DNA from: Marinovum algicola
GTDB taxonomy: Bacteria; Pseudomonadota; Alphaproteobacteria; Rhodobacterales; Rhodobacteraceae
Length of the DNA stretch: 64,000 nt
Direction: 5' to 3'
Assembly (NCBI RefSeq): GCF_900109145.1
Contig: NZ_FNYY01000002.1
Span: 470,011-534,010, forward strand
The translations under genes and the position numbers were made by a program. The notes below the pieces were generated by a model. That model was not told the DNA's origin. It searched no databases and was given only the letters and a program-made list of their open reading frames with translations. Position 1 is the first letter of the stretch, and every line of letters begins with the position of its first letter. Positions 8,244 through 20,021 of the stretch are shown here, in pieces.

Positions 8244-9587
8244 CTATTCCTCCACCTCTTTCAGCCAGAGCGCGGCAATGCTGGCCGCGACGCAGAGCGC
8301 GGCAAAGCCGATCAGCGAGACCGAGGGGCCGATCAGCGCCGCCAGCCCGCCGATCGCACCGGCCACCAGCAGCAAGGTGCCGATGGCAGTGTTGGCCAGC
8401 GCCGCATAGGTGGCGCGGCTTTCCGGCGGGGACATGTCGACAAGGTAGATCGACCGGCCCTGCCGCACGCCGTGATAGGCCAGCATCAGCGCAAACAGGG
8501 CCAGCGGCAGGGCCCAGGGGGTGTCGCCCAGCCCGAGCCAGACCGCCAGCACCGCCGCCAGCATCGCTGCCGCGCCCAGCAGGCCGGTCAGCATCAGCAC
8601 CCGGCGGCTCGACCAATCGGCCAGCCGGCCCCAGACATAAGAGCTGACGAAGGAGGCCAGCGCCGAGACCAGCACCAGGACGCCCAGCCCCCTGAGCTCG
8701 AGATTGCCTTGGCGGGCGGCGAGCAGCACGAAATAGGGCGGCGCCAGCGCGGTGGGCACCAGAAGGCCGCGCACCAGGATGAAGAGCTGCAATTGCCGGT
8801 CCTGCCATAGCGGCGCGAGCTCCGGCCGCGCCGCGCCGTCGGGGTCGCTCGGCGCTTCCTCGAGCCGCAACATCAGCGCCGCCGCCGCCAGCCAGAGGCC
8901 GGCCGCCAGCGCGATGGCCATCAATACCGCGGTTTCGCTGCGCAGCACGCCGGTGAGCAGCAGCACGCCCAGAAGGATCACCCCAGCGGCCGAGATGCTG
9001 CCGGCCGCGCCGGTGACCGCGCCGCGGCGGGATTTGGCGACTGTCTTGCCGAGCACATCCTTGTAGCTCACCGAACAGGCCGCCCGTGACACCGCCAGCG
9101 CCGCCAGCGCGGCGCAGATCGCCAGCCCGGCGGCCCAACCGGTGAGGCTCAGCGCCGCCAGCACGATCAGCGCTGCCGATGCCCCCTGCCCCATGGCGCC
9201 GACAGCCCAGAAGCGTTTGCGATAGCGCAGCCGACGCAACCAGCCCGACAACAGGATTTGCGGCAGGAGCGCCCCGGCCTCGCGGATCGGCACCAGAAGC
9301 CCGACCAGAAGGGCCGGCGCGCCCAATGAGGTGAGCAGCCAGGACAGGATCAACTTGGGGTCGATCAACCCGTCCGACAGCTTGCTGGCGGTCAGCGCCA
9401 CCACATGGCGCAGCCCGTTGCGGGCTTCGCGGTTGTCGGTGGTCTCGCCGGAGATGCGGTGAAAAAGGTGCTCGGATATGGGCCTGGCTCCACGCTGGGA
9501 CTCTGCTCGCAAGGTTCTAGCGCCCGGCCCGGCCCGGTCAAATTCCGGTCGCCGTTCCATCGATGGATTGGGCTTGGCGCTTGACAT
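8244..9587 (-). CDS. MFS transporter
   Basis: Up to 447 residues. Twelve apparent membrane helices are followed by a short acidic tail (LWLKEVEE). The central loop after helix 6 ([21 protein letters not shown]) matches MFS two-half organisation, and the sequence [15 protein letters not shown] fits the intra-half loop. The soluble N-terminal 60 residues are polar, and the exact start is unsure: ATG at 9587 or 9560 are the only methionines before the first helix. It is divergent from thrS. The substrate is not inferable. Confidence 0.8.
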   Translation of the reverse strand: MSSAKPNPSMERRPEFDRAGPGARTLRAESQRGARPISEHLFHRISGETTDNREARNGLRHVVALTASKLSDGLIDPKLILSWLLTSLGAPALLVGLLVPIREAGALLPQILLSGWLRRLRYRKRFWAVGAMGQGASAALIVLAALSLTGWAAGLAICAALAALAVSRAACSVSYKDVLGKTVAKSRRGAVTGAAGSISAAGVILLGVLLLTGVLRSETAVLMAIALAAGLWLAAAALMLRLEEAPSDPDGAARPELAPLWQDRQLQLFILVRGLLVPTALAPPYFVLLAARQGNLELRGLGVLVLVSALASFVSSYVWGRLADWSSRRVLMLTGLLGAAAMLAAVLAVWLGLGDTPWALPLALFALMLAYHGVRQGRSIYLVDMSPPESRATYAALANTAIGTLLLVAGAIGGLAALIGPSVSLIGFAALCVAASIAALWLKEVEE

Positions 9588-9670
9588 GCGCCGGCTCAGA
9601 GGTCACATCGCGCAGACCACATACCCGCAACCGGGCGTTTTGTAGGCGCCAAACCGACGAGGAGGCCGAT

Positions 9671-11665
9671 ATGGCTCAAATCTCCCTGACTTTTCCCGAT
9701 GGCAATGCACGCAGCTTCGAGGCTGGCGTGACCCCTGCGGATGTGGCTGCCGACATTTCCAAATCGCTCGCCAAGAAGGCCATTTCGGCCAGTGTCGACG
9801 GCAAGCATTGGGATTTGCAGTGGCCCATCGAAAGCGATGCGCAGATCGCGATCAACACCATGAAAGACGCCGCCCCGGCGCTCGAGCTGATCCGCCACGA
9901 CCTGGCGCATATCATGGCCCGCGCGGTGCAGGAAATCTGGCCCGACGTGAAGGTCACCATCGGCCCGGTGATCGAGAACGGCTGGTATTACGACTTCGAC
10001 CGGCAAGAGCCGTTCACCCCCGAAGACCTCGGCGAGATCGAAAAGAAGATGCGCGAGATCATCAACAGCCGCGATCCGGTCCGCACCGAGGTCTGGGAGC
10101 GGGCGCGCGCGGTCAAGCATTACGAGGACAACGGCGAGCCCTACAAGGTCGAGCTGATCGAGGCCATTCCAGGCGACGAGCCGCTGCGCATGTATTGGCA
10201 CGGCGATTGGCAAGACCTCTGCCGTGGCCCGCATTTGCAACACACCGGCCAGGTGCCGGCGGACGGCTTCAAGCTGATGAGCGTGGCCGGGGCCTATTGG
10301 CGCGGCGACAGCAACCGGCAGATGTTGCAGCGGATCTATGGCGTCGGTTTCCAGAACAAGGAAGACCTGCGCAAATACCTCAACTTCCTCGAAGAGGCGG
10401 AAAAGCGCGATCACCGCAAGCTGGGCCGCGAGATGGACCTGTTCCACATGCAGGAGGAAGCGCCGGGCCAGGTGTTCTGGCATCCCGACGGCTGGACCAT
10501 CTATACCCAGTTGCAGGACTACATGCGCCGCAAGCAGCGCGTCGGCGGCTACCGCGAGATCAACACGCCGCAGGTGGTCGACCGCAAGCTCTGGGAAGCC
10601 TCGGGGCACTGGGACAAGTACCAGCACCACATGTTCGTGGTCGAGGTGGACGAGAGCCGCGACGGCGAAACCGATGATGCGGCGGTCAAGGACAAGGGCC
10701 AGACCCGGATCAACGCGCTGAAGCCGATGAACTGCCCCTGCCACGTGCAGGTGTTCAACCAGGGACTCAAGTCCTATCGCGACCTGCCGCTGCGACTGGC
10801 CGAATTCGGTTCCTGCGCGCGGTTCGAGCCCTCGGGCGCGCTGCATGGCATCATGCGGGTGCGCGGCTTTACCCAGGATGACGCGCATATCTTCTGCACC
10901 GAAGAGCAGATTCAGGAGGAATGCGCCAAGTTCATCGACTTCCTCGCCAATGTCTACGAAGAGCTGGGTTTCCCCGAGTTCGAGATCAAGTTCGCCACCC
11001 GGCCCGAGAAACGCGTCGGCAGCGACGAGAGCTGGGATTACGTCGAGGGCGCGCTGGAGAACGCGATCAAGGCGGTGGGCCGCGACTACACGCTCGAGCC
11101 GGGCGACGGCGCCTTCTATGGGCCGAAGCTCGACTTCTACCTGACCGACGCGATCGGCCGGGTCTGGCAATGCGGCACCTTCCAGGTCGATCCCAACCTG
11201 CCGGAGCGGCTGGGCGCCAGCTATATCGCCGCCGATGGCGACAAGCACCGGCCCTATATGCTGCACCGCGCCTGCCTCGGCTCCTTCGAGCGCTTCATCG
11301 GTATCCTGATCGAGAACTGGGAAGGCAAGCTGCCGTTCTGGCTGGCACCGCGGCAGGTGGTGGTCGCCTCAATCATCTCGGACGCCGATGACTACGTGAA
11401 CGAGGTGGTGGCGGACTTGCAGGCCAAAGGCGTGCGCGCCGAGGCCGACATCCGCAACGAGAAGATCAATTACAAGGTCCGCGAGCATTCGCTGGGCAAA
11501 GTGCCGGTGATCCTGGCCGTCGGTGCGCGCGAGGTCGAGGAGCGGACGGTCACCGTGCGCCGGCTTGGCGAGAAACGCACCGAGGTGAAATCGGTCGACG
11601 AGGTGATCACGGCGCTGGCCAAGGATGCGCTGCCGCCCGACCTTGGCGGCGAAGACGCGGCATAA
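9671..11665 (+). CDS. thrS: Threonyl-tRNA synthetase
   Basis: 664 residues. Start ATG 9671 is preceded by a perfect AGGAGG at 9659-9664; upstream in-frame codons give no family sequence. Order: TGS ubiquitin-like domain (1-60), the second/editing domain with [11 protein letters not shown] and the [10 protein letters not shown] segment, class II catalytic core with motif 2 ([21 protein letters not shown]) and motif 3 ([13 protein letters not shown]), zinc-site NCPCHVQVF, then the anticodon-binding domain. It charges tRNA-Thr in the cytoplasm. It is monocistronic, with a strong hairpin about 105 bp downstream. Confidence 0.98.
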   Translation: MAQISLTFPDGNARSFEAGVTPADVAADISKSLAKKAISASVDGKHWDLQWPIESDAQIAINTMKDAAPALELIRHDLAHIMARAVQEIWPDVKVTIGPVIENGWYYDFDRQEPFTPEDLGEIEKKMREIINSRDPVRTEVWERARAVKHYEDNGEPYKVELIEAIPGDEPLRMYWHGDWQDLCRGPHLQHTGQVPADGFKLMSVAGAYWRGDSNRQMLQRIYGVGFQNKEDLRKYLNFLEEAEKRDHRKLGREMDLFHMQEEAPGQVFWHPDGWTIYTQLQDYMRRKQRVGGYREINTPQVVDRKLWEASGHWDKYQHHMFVVEVDESRDGETDDAAVKDKGQTRINALKPMNCPCHVQVFNQGLKSYRDLPLRLAEFGSCARFEPSGALHGIMRVRGFTQDDAHIFCTEEQIQEECAKFIDFLANVYEELGFPEFEIKFATRPEKRVGSDESWDYVEGALENAIKAVGRDYTLEPGDGAFYGPKLDFYLTDAIGRVWQCGTFQVDPNLPERLGASYIAADGDKHRPYMLHRACLGSFERFIGILIENWEGKLPFWLAPRQVVVASIISDADDYVNEVVADLQAKGVRAEADIRNEKINYKVREHSLGKVPVILAVGAREVEERTVTVRRLGEKRTEVKSVDEVITALAKDALPPDLGGEDAA

Positions 11666-11769
11666 GGCGGCACAGGGATTGTAACATCCGGCAACTGCGC
11701 CGTGATCAGCGGCCAGGTCTTTTGCGCGGAGAGCGGCGCATTTGTAACATTCCAGCGCTGGACCCTTGC

Positions 11770-11807
11770 GGGGCGTCACAATTCATGTGGCGCCCCGACT
11801 GTTTTCA
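11770..11807 (+). terminator. Rho-independent terminator downstream of thrS
   Basis: A 10-bp stem, GGGGCGTCAC at 11770-11779 and GTGGCGCCCC at 11787-11796 (one G-U wobble, 7-base loop), is followed by a short T-rich run. It separates thrS from the bufferin operon. Confidence 0.85.
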
Positions 11808-11989
11808 AACGATTTTTTCCATGATTGCGCGGATGCAGCATCACGCCCGTCTGACAGGTGATTACGCATCCGTGATCCACGGGCCTGTGAAGTGATCGCG
11901 GGCCGGGCATGGCCTTAGTCTTGGGTCAGCCGCCGCAGGGGTGGCATTGGACCAAATACTTGGAACCAAAGACCAAAAGGGATGTATCA

Positions 11990-12295
11990 ATGTCGAAATT
12001 CGTGAAAACCGTTGCCGTCGCAGGTGCAGTTGCAGCCGCTCTGGCCGCGCAAACCACCACCGCCACCGCGCAGGAAAAAGAAAAATGCTTCGGCGTTTCG
12101 CTGGCCGGTCAGAACGACTGTGCCGCAGGCCCCGGCACCACCTGCGCCGGCACCTCGGTCAATGACTACCAGGGCAACGCCTGGACGCTGGTCGATGCCG
12201 GCACCTGCACCGAGATCGAGCTTCCGGCGATGGCCGATGGCTCGGCGCGCATGGGCTCGCTCGAGGCGCTCGAGCGCGATCTGCCGCAAGGCTGA
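11990..12295 (+). CDS. bufA: Bufferin-type RiPP precursor (DUF2282, BufA1-like)
   Basis: 101 residues from ATG 11990, with AAAAGGGA about 8 bases upstream. The Sec signal peptide (1-28) ends ATTTATAQ. The mature core carries four cysteines, C33, C44, C52 and C73, in the DUF2282 pattern [16 protein letters not shown] and TTCAGTS, then a DYQGNAW segment and GTCTEIEL. In characterised bufferins such cysteines are modified to thiooxazole-type heterocycles, and the exported peptide chelates copper. It is followed 63 bp later by the MNIO enzyme, its partner and DoxX in bufA-B-C-D order. Copper buffering is known of the family, not shown here. Confidence 0.9.
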   Translation: MSKFVKTVAVAGAVAAALAAQTTTATAQEKEKCFGVSLAGQNDCAAGPGTTCAGTSVNDYQGNAWTLVDAGTCTEIELPAMADGSARMGSLEALERDLPQG

Positions 12296-12358
12296 TCTGT
12301 CACCATTCCATGCTATGATGGGGGTGGGCAGAATTGCCCACCCCCCGTTTGAAGGGAC

Positions 12359-13222
12359 ATGTCCATGCCCGACGCCAGCCGTCACTTCGATGCTCTGCCC
12401 GCCGCCCCCGGCGTGGGCTACAAGCCGCAGCACTATAGCGCGATCCTTGCCGATGCCGCGCCAGTGGACTGGCTGGAAATCCATGCCGAGAACTACATGG
12501 GTGATGGCGGCCGGCCGCTGGCCCAGCTCCGCGCCCTGAGCGAACGCTTTGCCATTTCGGTGCATGGCGTGGGCCTGTCGATCGGCGGTGAAGGCCCGTT
12601 GGACCGCGATCACCTGGCGCGGTTGAAACGACTGTGCGACTGGCTGCAACCGGCCAGCTTTTCCGAACATCTGGCCTGGTCCACCCATGACAGCCATTTC
12701 CTCAACGACCTGCTGCCGCTGCCCTTCACCAAGGCCACGCTGGCCCGTATCTGCGCTCATATCGATCAGGTGCAGGACAGCCTCGGCCGGCAGATGTTGC
12801 TGGAAAACCCCTCTTCCTATCTCGCCTTCACCGAAAGCACATGGGAGGAACCCGCCTTTCTGGACGAGGTCGCCCGGCGCACCGGCTGCGGCCTTTTGCT
12901 CGATGTGAACAACGTGTTTGTCTCGGCCACCAACCTCGGGTTTTCGCCGCAGGGCTATATCAATGCCTTTCCGTTGGCCCGCGTCGGCGAAATTCACCTT
13001 GGTGGCCATGACGAGGATGAAGACGACCACGGCGCGCCGCTCTTGATCGACAGCCATGGCCGCGCGGTTGTCGATCCGGTCTGGGCGCTGCTCGACCATA
13101 CCCTGGCCCGGTCGGGGCCGCGGCCGCTGCTGGTGGAATGGGACAATGACGTACCCGACTGGCCGGTGCTGCGCGACGAGGCACAGCGCGCCGCCGACGC
13201 GCTGGCACAGGTGCCCGCATGA
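12359..13222 (+). CDS. bufB: DUF692 multinuclear non-heme iron oxidase (MNIO), BufB-like
   Basis: 287 residues with a TIM-barrel fold. The metal-ligand motifs of DUF692/MNIO enzymes are all visible: [75 protein letters not shown] and LLVEWDND. Such enzymes use an Fe2/Fe3 cluster and O2 to convert cysteine or other side chains in RiPP precursors. Here the substrate is expected to be the DUF2282 peptide just upstream. It acts in the cytoplasm before export. Its stop overlaps the next start (ATGA at 13219-13222), so translation is coupled. Confidence 0.95.
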   Translation: MSMPDASRHFDALPAAPGVGYKPQHYSAILADAAPVDWLEIHAENYMGDGGRPLAQLRALSERFAISVHGVGLSIGGEGPLDRDHLARLKRLCDWLQPASFSEHLAWSTHDSHFLNDLLPLPFTKATLARICAHIDQVQDSLGRQMLLENPSSYLAFTESTWEEPAFLDEVARRTGCGLLLDVNNVFVSATNLGFSPQGYINAFPLARVGEIHLGGHDEDEDDHGAPLLIDSHGRAVVDPVWALLDHTLARSGPRPLLVEWDNDVPDWPVLRDEAQRAADALAQVPA

Positions 13223-13971
13223 CCACCGAGGCCGCGTTCCGGCAGGCCCTGCTCGATGGCGCCGCGCCATTGCCGCAGGGGCTGGTCGATGGCTCCGGGC
13301 GGCCCGCCGGGCGCCGCTATGACGTCTATCGCAACAATATCGCCACCTCGCTGGGCGAGGCTCTGGCGACCGGCTTTCCGGCGGTGGCCAAGCTCCTGGG
13401 CGAGGCCAATTTCAAGGCTGTCGCCGCACGTTACCTGCGCGCCGAACCGCCCCGCTCGCCCCGCATGATGTATTACGGCTCCGGCTTCGGCGACTTTCTC
13501 GACGGTTTCGAACCGCTGGCGAAATATCCCTATCTGGGCGATGTGGCGCGGTTGGAGTTCGCCTTGCGAGAGAGCTATCACGCCGCCGATGCCGCGCCGC
13601 TGGCCGCCGAGGCGCTGGCGCTCGATCCCGAGGCGCTGATGGCACTGCGATTGCAATTGGCCCCCACCGTGCGGTTGCTGCGTTCGCGTTTCCCGGTGGT
13701 CTCGATCTGGCGGTTCAACATGTTGCCCGACAGCCCCAAACCCGCCCCGGTGGCCGAAGACGCGCTGATCCTGCGGCCCGAGTTCGACCCGGTGCCCCAT
13801 GCCCTGCCCGACGGCGGCGCCACGTTCCTTGCCGCGCTGCGCGCCGACAGAACCCTGGGCCAGGCCTACGAAGCCGCGCTTGACCAGACCCCGGAGTTTG
13901 ATCTGGGCGCGGTCCTGAGCCTGCTTCTCTCGGGCAACGCATTGACAGACTTGAAGAAAGGCACGCCATGA
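13219..13971 (+). CDS. bufC: DUF2063 protein, BufC-like partner of the MNIO
   Basis: 250 residues. The N-terminal DUF2063 domain has the family segment [32 protein letters not shown] and the aromatic [15 protein letters not shown]. The C-terminal half is a beta-rich domain ([12 protein letters not shown]). In RiPP clusters with DUF692 enzymes this protein binds the precursor and presents it to the oxidase. It overlaps bufB and the DoxX gene by 4 bp each, which indicates equal expression. It is soluble and cytoplasmic by composition. Confidence 0.92.
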   Translation: MTTEAAFRQALLDGAAPLPQGLVDGSGRPAGRRYDVYRNNIATSLGEALATGFPAVAKLLGEANFKAVAARYLRAEPPRSPRMMYYGSGFGDFLDGFEPLAKYPYLGDVARLEFALRESYHAADAAPLAAEALALDPEALMALRLQLAPTVRLLRSRFPVVSIWRFNMLPDSPKPAPVAEDALILRPEFDPVPHALPDGGATFLAALRADRTLGQAYEAALDQTPEFDLGAVLSLLLSGNALTDLKKGTP

Positions 13972-14540
13972 CCGCGCTCATCAACCTCCATGACATGATC
14001 TCCGACGCCATAGAGCGCGCGTTTGACAGCCTCTTGCCGCTGCTGGCGCGGCTTGTCTTTGCCGCGGTTCTGCTGGTCTATTTCTGGAACTCGGCACTGA
14101 CCAAGGTGGGGGACGGATTTCTCGGCCTGTTCCAACCCTCGACCGGCGCCTATGCGCAGATCTTTCCCAAGGCCATGGAGGCGGTGACATATGACGTCAG
14201 CCAGCTCGGCGCCTTTCACTGGCTGGTGGTGGTCGCCGGCATGTGGGCCGAATTCCTGCTGCCGCTGATGATCCTGCTGGGGCTGGCCACCCGGCTGGCG
14301 GCGCTCGGCATGATCGGATTTGTCGCGGTGCAGAGCCTGACGGACCTCTATGGCCATGGCGGCATCAACCACCCCGAGACTTTCGGCACATGGTTCGACC
14401 GGGTGCCCGATGCGGCGATCCTCGATCAGCGGGCGCTCTGGATGTTCCTCTTGCTGGTGCTGGTGATCAAGGGCGGCGGCGCGCTCTCGCTCGACCGGAT
14501 CATCGGCCGCGCGGTGCTGGGCCGGACACATGCCGATTAG
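13968..14540 (+). CDS. DoxX family membrane protein, BufD-like
   Basis: 190 residues with four predicted membrane helices and the DoxX-type first helix ARLVFAAVLLVYFWNSALTKVGDG. DoxX proteins are frequent last genes of DUF2282-DUF692-DUF2063 operons and are thought to aid redox or export steps in the inner membrane; the exact function is not settled. Start ATG 13968 lies in the ATGA overlap with bufC. Its stop overlaps the stop of the convergent gene by 3 to 4 bp (14537-14540). Confidence 0.88.
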   Translation: MTALINLHDMISDAIERAFDSLLPLLARLVFAAVLLVYFWNSALTKVGDGFLGLFQPSTGAYAQIFPKAMEAVTYDVSQLGAFHWLVVVAGMWAEFLLPLMILLGLATRLAALGMIGFVAVQSLTDLYGHGGINHPETFGTWFDRVPDAAILDQRALWMFLLLVLVIKGGGALSLDRIIGRAVLGRTHAD

Positions 14541-15028
14541 GGGCAGCGGCCCCAGCTTCGGCTGTCGAAGCTCCAGCACTGGCCGCTTTCCTCCTTGGCG
14601 TCGAACAGCGGCGAGAAATCGGCGGTTGATATCGTCCCGGCGGCACAGGTCAGCTCGGCGATCTGCAAACCGTTGCGGGTGACCGTGAGCGTCCCGTCCT
14701 GCGGCAACTCGCCATTGCGGTCGAAGCTGTGATGAATGCGGTATTCGAAAGCGCCGTTGGCAAAGGCCAGCTCTTCCCAATAGGTCCGACTGATCCCGGG
14801 CCAGGGCGTCATGTGGATATCCTGTACATGGCGCGAAAAGACGATGTCCGGCGCCCGCCCCGGTGGGCCATAGGCATAATAGGCCGCGCTGTCCTGAAGG
14901 CAGACCCGGATCTCGGTCTTGCCGCCCTCGACCGTGCAGTGAAACAACGGCGTGCCGGCATCGCCGTAACAGGCGGCCGCGGCGCCCATGGGCAGGCAGA
15001 TGGCGGCAAGGGCAAGGGATCTGAACAT
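14537..15028 (-). CDS. Cysteine-containing exported protein, function unknown
   Basis: 163 residues from ATG 15028, chosen because the signal peptide MFRSLALAAICLPMGAAAA starts there. The mature region has several cysteines (ACYGDAG, HCTVEGG, RVCLQDS, ELTCAAG, GQCWSFD), suggesting a disulfide-stabilised beta-rich periplasmic protein. It is convergent with and touching the bufferin operon, but on the other strand, so it is not part of that unit. No family is recognised. Confidence 0.72.
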   Translation of the reverse strand: MFRSLALAAICLPMGAAAACYGDAGTPLFHCTVEGGKTEIRVCLQDSAAYYAYGPPGRAPDIVFSRHVQDIHMTPWPGISRTYWEELAFANGAFEYRIHHSFDRNGELPQDGTLTVTRNGLQIAELTCAAGTISTADFSPLFDAKEESGQCWSFDSRSWGRCP

Positions 15029-15116
15029 CAGGCGACCTCCGGGCACGGCAGGTCTCAGCCTGGCCCGGAACCTGCCGCCCGGTCAATGGTCATGAGGACG
15101 CGATATTGGCCCCTGC

Positions 15117-15401
15117 TCAGCCGAAGAGCCGGTCGCCCTGTTCGTCGATCACCTGCCGGGCCTTGAGCAGCGACATCCTCTCGGCCTCTTCCGGGTCGGA
15201 AACGATGTCGGCGCGGATCAGGTCATGACGGCGCAATTCGCCGCCGATTTCCTTTTCGATCCGGGCACCGATGCGGTAGCCGCCGGATTGCTTGTCCGGC
15301 TGCGGATAGATCAGAAAGCCGTTGTAATCTTCGGGCTCGGGGTCGGATTTGGCCGCGCCCGCGCCGCTGCCGCCGCCAAAGAGTTTCTTGAATAGGGACA
15401 T
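15117..15401 (-). CDS. HlyU family protein
   Basis: 94 residues matching the short HlyU_trans family: N-terminal MSLFKKLFGGG, then YNGFLIYPQPDKQSGGYRIGARIEKE and a C-terminal ADIVSDPEEAERMSLLKARQVIDEQGDRLFG. In Vibrio the name refers to a regulator of hemolysin; for this short alphaproteobacterial family the role is unknown. No DNA-binding motif is obvious. It is monocistronic, between an exported protein gene and rpoD. Confidence 0.8.
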   Translation of the reverse strand: MSLFKKLFGGGSGAGAAKSDPEPEDYNGFLIYPQPDKQSGGYRIGARIEKEIGGELRRHDLIRADIVSDPEEAERMSLLKARQVIDEQGDRLFG

Positions 15402-15431
15402 GAGCTGCGCTCCTCTTGTGCGGGCCGAGAC

Positions 15432-15452
15432 GGTGCGCAGGAACTGCGCACC
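15432..15452. repeat. Intergenic palindrome, REP-like
   Basis: Perfect inverted repeat GGTGCGCA-N5-TGCGCACC (15432-15439 and 15445-15452) in the gap between the HlyU-like gene and rpoD, followed by CCTACGGGG. Such GTGCGCA-stem elements are dispersed in many Rhodobacterales genomes; that statement is from memory and not checked here. Confidence 0.5.
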
Positions 15453-15493
15453 CTACGGGGCTTGCGGTGCGCGGTGGATTTGCACCGGGGAAA

Positions 15494-15521
15494 CGGGGCG
15501 CACGGCGGAACCGTGCAGCCC
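15494..15521 (-). terminator. Possible terminator of rpoD
   Basis: Read on the minus strand, a GGG-C-TGCACGG stem with a TTCCG-type loop pairs with CCGTGCG-CCC, just past the rpoD stop, and is followed by a GTTT-containing run. The T-tract is weak. Confidence 0.45.
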
Positions 15522-15528
15522 GCGGGGG

Positions 15529-17511
<1,983 letters not shown>

Positions 17512-17538
17512 GCGGGGGCTCCTGTTTGCGGCGCGGGT

Positions 17539-17578
17539 GATTCGCTTATCCGAATCATTAACGAATCTGAGCGATTCG
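17539..17578. promoter_or_regulatory. Cluster of four GANTC sites in nested inverted repeats, dnaG-rpoD gap
   Basis: GATTCG (17539), CGAATC (17551), CGAATC (17562) and GATTCG (17573) are spaced about one helical turn apart and form two inverted repeats. Each contains GANTC, the target of the cell-cycle methylase CcrM in alphaproteobacteria. The cluster is 28-67 bp upstream of the rpoD ATG, in promoter or leader position. Confidence 0.7.
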
Positions 17579-17625
17579 TGCAGCGTTCTACGCCGAATTA
17601 TCTACAATTTCCTCTCCAAACCGCA

Positions 17626-19593
17626 TCATTTGCGCGGTTTGGCATGCGCGATCTGGTCGAGAAGGGCGTTCAGTCTGTTGCGTTCGTCCCGATTGATTCG
17701 CGCGCCATTGGGTCCGGTGTCATATTCCGTGTTGTCTTCCTGCGAGCCCGACGCGGCGCGGTTGCGCGCCTCGGCCGCCTGCCCCAACCGCCATGTCACC
17801 GCTTCGTCGGACACGTGACCCAGGTCTTCGGCGGCCTCTTCGATCTCGGCCTGCAATCCGTGATGCGCGGTGAGTTTTGCGAATTCTTCAGCCAATGTCA
17901 TGCGGGCCAGATCGATATCGCCGGGTTTGCGGATGCACGGGATGATTGCCACATGGCGCATGGCGAGCAGATTTTCAAGGGCATCATGACCCAGGGCATG
18001 TTCGATTTCTTCACAAAGCGCCTCGGCGCCACGCTCGGCATGGCGCAGGATCAGATCGCGCAGGCGGGCATGTTCGGGGGTCGCGCAGTCGAGGTTCTCC
18101 AGGGCATGTTCGAATTTCTGCACCACCGCCGGAGTGCGGATCGCGGCGGCAAGGATTACCGCCTCGCGCATCGCGGTAAAGGCGGCCTCATCGGCGGCAG
18201 CCAGAAGCGACGCCTTGGTGCCGGCGCGCGGCGGCTCTGGCGGGGCCCAGCGTTTCTGGCCGGGCTTCCACGGCGGGCGCTTCTGGCCCGGTGCCGGCTT
18301 GCGTCGGCCGGCGGAGAACAGCTGCCAGCGCAATTCCTTGATTTCCTGGCCGTAATGGCTTCGGATCGAAGGATCGGTGATCCGGGTGATCTTTTCGCGC
18401 AACGCCTTGTCCAGCGCCGCCTTGCGCTCGGGGCTGTCGAGCACCTTGCCTTCGGTTTCGCGTCGCCACAGCAGCTGCACCATCGGCAGCGCCTGATCGA
18501 GCAGCGCCTGCACCGCCTTGGCCCCCTTGGCGCGCAGCAGATCGTCAGGATCCTGCCCTTCCGGCATCAGCGCGAACCGCAGCGATTTGCCGGCCTCGAG
18601 CAGCGGCAGCGCCAGGTCGATCACCCGATGCGCGGCGCGCAGGCCGGCGGTGTCCCCGTCGAGCGCGATGATCGGCTCGTCCGCCATCCGCCACATCAGC
18701 CGCAGCTGCTCTTCGGTCACCGCGGTGCCAAGCGGCGCCACCGCCCCGCCGAAACCGGCCTCGACCAGCGCGATCACATCCATGTAGCCTTCGGCGACAA
18801 TCAGCGGCAGCCCCTTGCCACAGGCCTCGCGGGCGGGGCCGATGTTGTAGAGGTTGCGACTCTTGTCGAAGAGCTCGGTTTCCGGCGAGTTCAGGTATTT
18901 GGCGTTGTCGTTGGGGTCCATCGCCCGGCCACCAAAGGCAATCGCCCGGCCCCGCGCATCGCGGATCGGAAAGATGATGCGGCCGCGAAAGGTGTCATAA
19001 GGCCGCCCGCCCTTCTGGCTGGGCCGCGCCAGGCCGGCGGCAAGGATCAGCTCTTCCGACACATCCTTGGCGCGCAGGTGATCCCAGAGGCCCTGCCAGC
19101 TGTCGGGGGCAAAGCCGATCTCGAAGCGTTCGAGGGTGGCCGGTGCCAGTCCGCGCCGGTCGAGGTAGGCGCGCGCCGCCCCCGCCGCCCCGGTGCGCAG
19201 TTGCAGCCGGAAGAATTGCACCGCCTGTTCCATCACCTCGCTCAGGACGGTACGGCGGTCGGCCTTCTGCTGAGCCTGCGGGTCGCGGGCGGGCATCGGC
19301 AGGCCGGCCTCGCCGGCAAGGATTTCCACCGCCTCCATGAAGCCGACATTCTCTGTCTCGCGAACAAAGGAAATCGCGTCGCCCTTGGCGTGGCAGCCAA
19401 AGCAATAGTAAAAGCCCTTGCGGTCATCCACATGGAAAGACGCGCTTTTTTCGTGGTGAAAGGGGCAAGGCGCCCACATGTCGCCCTTGCCCTGATTGCT
19501 CTTGCGGGCATCCCACATGACCTTGCGGCCGACCACGTCGACAAGCGACAGGCGGGTGCGCAGTTCATCGAGGAATCCGGGGGGCAGGCTCAT
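17626..19593 (-). CDS. dnaG: DNA primase
   Basis: 655 residues. The N-terminal CHC2 zinc ribbon has CPFHHEKSASFHVDD and YYCFGCHAKGD. The RNA polymerase/TOPRIM core contains FGGRAMDPNDNAKYLNSPET, then VAEGYMDVIALVEAGF and the metal-binding ALDGDTAGLRAA. The C-terminal domain after a Pro/Arg-rich linker (about residue 430) is the helicase-binding region. It synthesises RNA primers at the fork. The start at 19593 matches the family N terminus (MSLPPGFLDELRTRLSLVDVV). It lies upstream of rpoD in the same direction. Confidence 0.97.
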   Translation of the reverse strand: MSLPPGFLDELRTRLSLVDVVGRKVMWDARKSNQGKGDMWAPCPFHHEKSASFHVDDRKGFYYCFGCHAKGDAISFVRETENVGFMEAVEILAGEAGLPMPARDPQAQQKADRRTVLSEVMEQAVQFFRLQLRTGAAGAARAYLDRRGLAPATLERFEIGFAPDSWQGLWDHLRAKDVSEELILAAGLARPSQKGGRPYDTFRGRIIFPIRDARGRAIAFGGRAMDPNDNAKYLNSPETELFDKSRNLYNIGPAREACGKGLPLIVAEGYMDVIALVEAGFGGAVAPLGTAVTEEQLRLMWRMADEPIIALDGDTAGLRAAHRVIDLALPLLEAGKSLRFALMPEGQDPDDLLRAKGAKAVQALLDQALPMVQLLWRRETEGKVLDSPERKAALDKALREKITRITDPSIRSHYGQEIKELRWQLFSAGRRKPAPGQKRPPWKPGQKRWAPPEPPRAGTKASLLAAADEAAFTAMREAVILAAAIRTPAVVQKFEHALENLDCATPEHARLRDLILRHAERGAEALCEEIEHALGHDALENLLAMRHVAIIPCIRKPGDIDLARMTLAEEFAKLTAHHGLQAEIEEAAEDLGHVSDEAVTWRLGQAAEARNRAASGSQEDNTEYDTGPNGARINRDERNRLNALLDQIAHAKPRK

Positions 19594-19639
19594 GGGGTCT
19601 TATATTGGCCCTGCCACGCGAAGAGTCGAGTCCGCCCGG

Positions 19640-19930
19640 TTACTGTGCCGCGCACTGGGTGGCAAAAGCCTGCCCGGCCTCGGCGGTCAGATGCTCTTCC
19701 GGCAGGCCGTTGTAGACCCAATCCGTCAGATGCGGGATGGTGCCGACAAACCGTTCCTGATCGCCGGTGTAATCGGCGGCAACGGTCTCCATCGCGGCCA
19801 TCATCTCGGTGCCCTCGACCCGTTCGGCGACGATCTTGTCGACGATGCCGCCCATCACCTCGCAGTCGGGATTGGCAGCGAGCGTGGCGCCGGGCAAGAG
19901 CGCGAGGCAGGTCACAATCAGATAACGCAT
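19640..19930 (-). CDS. Small exported protein, function unknown
   Basis: 96 residues from ATG 19930; a methionine 6 codons further out lacks a better ribosome site. The signal peptide MRYLIVTCLALLPGATLA is followed by an acidic helical mature part with two cysteines (PDCEVMGG and FATQCAAQ at the C terminus), likely disulfide-linked in the periplasm. It is upstream of dnaG on the same strand, with a 46-bp gap. No family is recognised. Confidence 0.68.
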   Translation of the reverse strand: MRYLIVTCLALLPGATLAANPDCEVMGGIVDKIVAERVEGTEMMAAMETVAADYTGDQERFVGTIPHLTDWVYNGLPEEHLTAEAGQAFATQCAAQ

Positions 19931-20021
19931 GTCAATTCTCCTTCGTTGCCGGGTGAGGTAGTGCATTCGCCGGCGCGGCTCCAGCCCCGCGCCGCGGGAT
20001 CGGCGAAACCACGCACATCGC

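Noticed and set aside
11870..11989. ECF sigma promoter upstream of the bufferin precursor
   Set aside because: TGATCC- and GGAAC-like boxes occur but no matching -10 at a proper distance.
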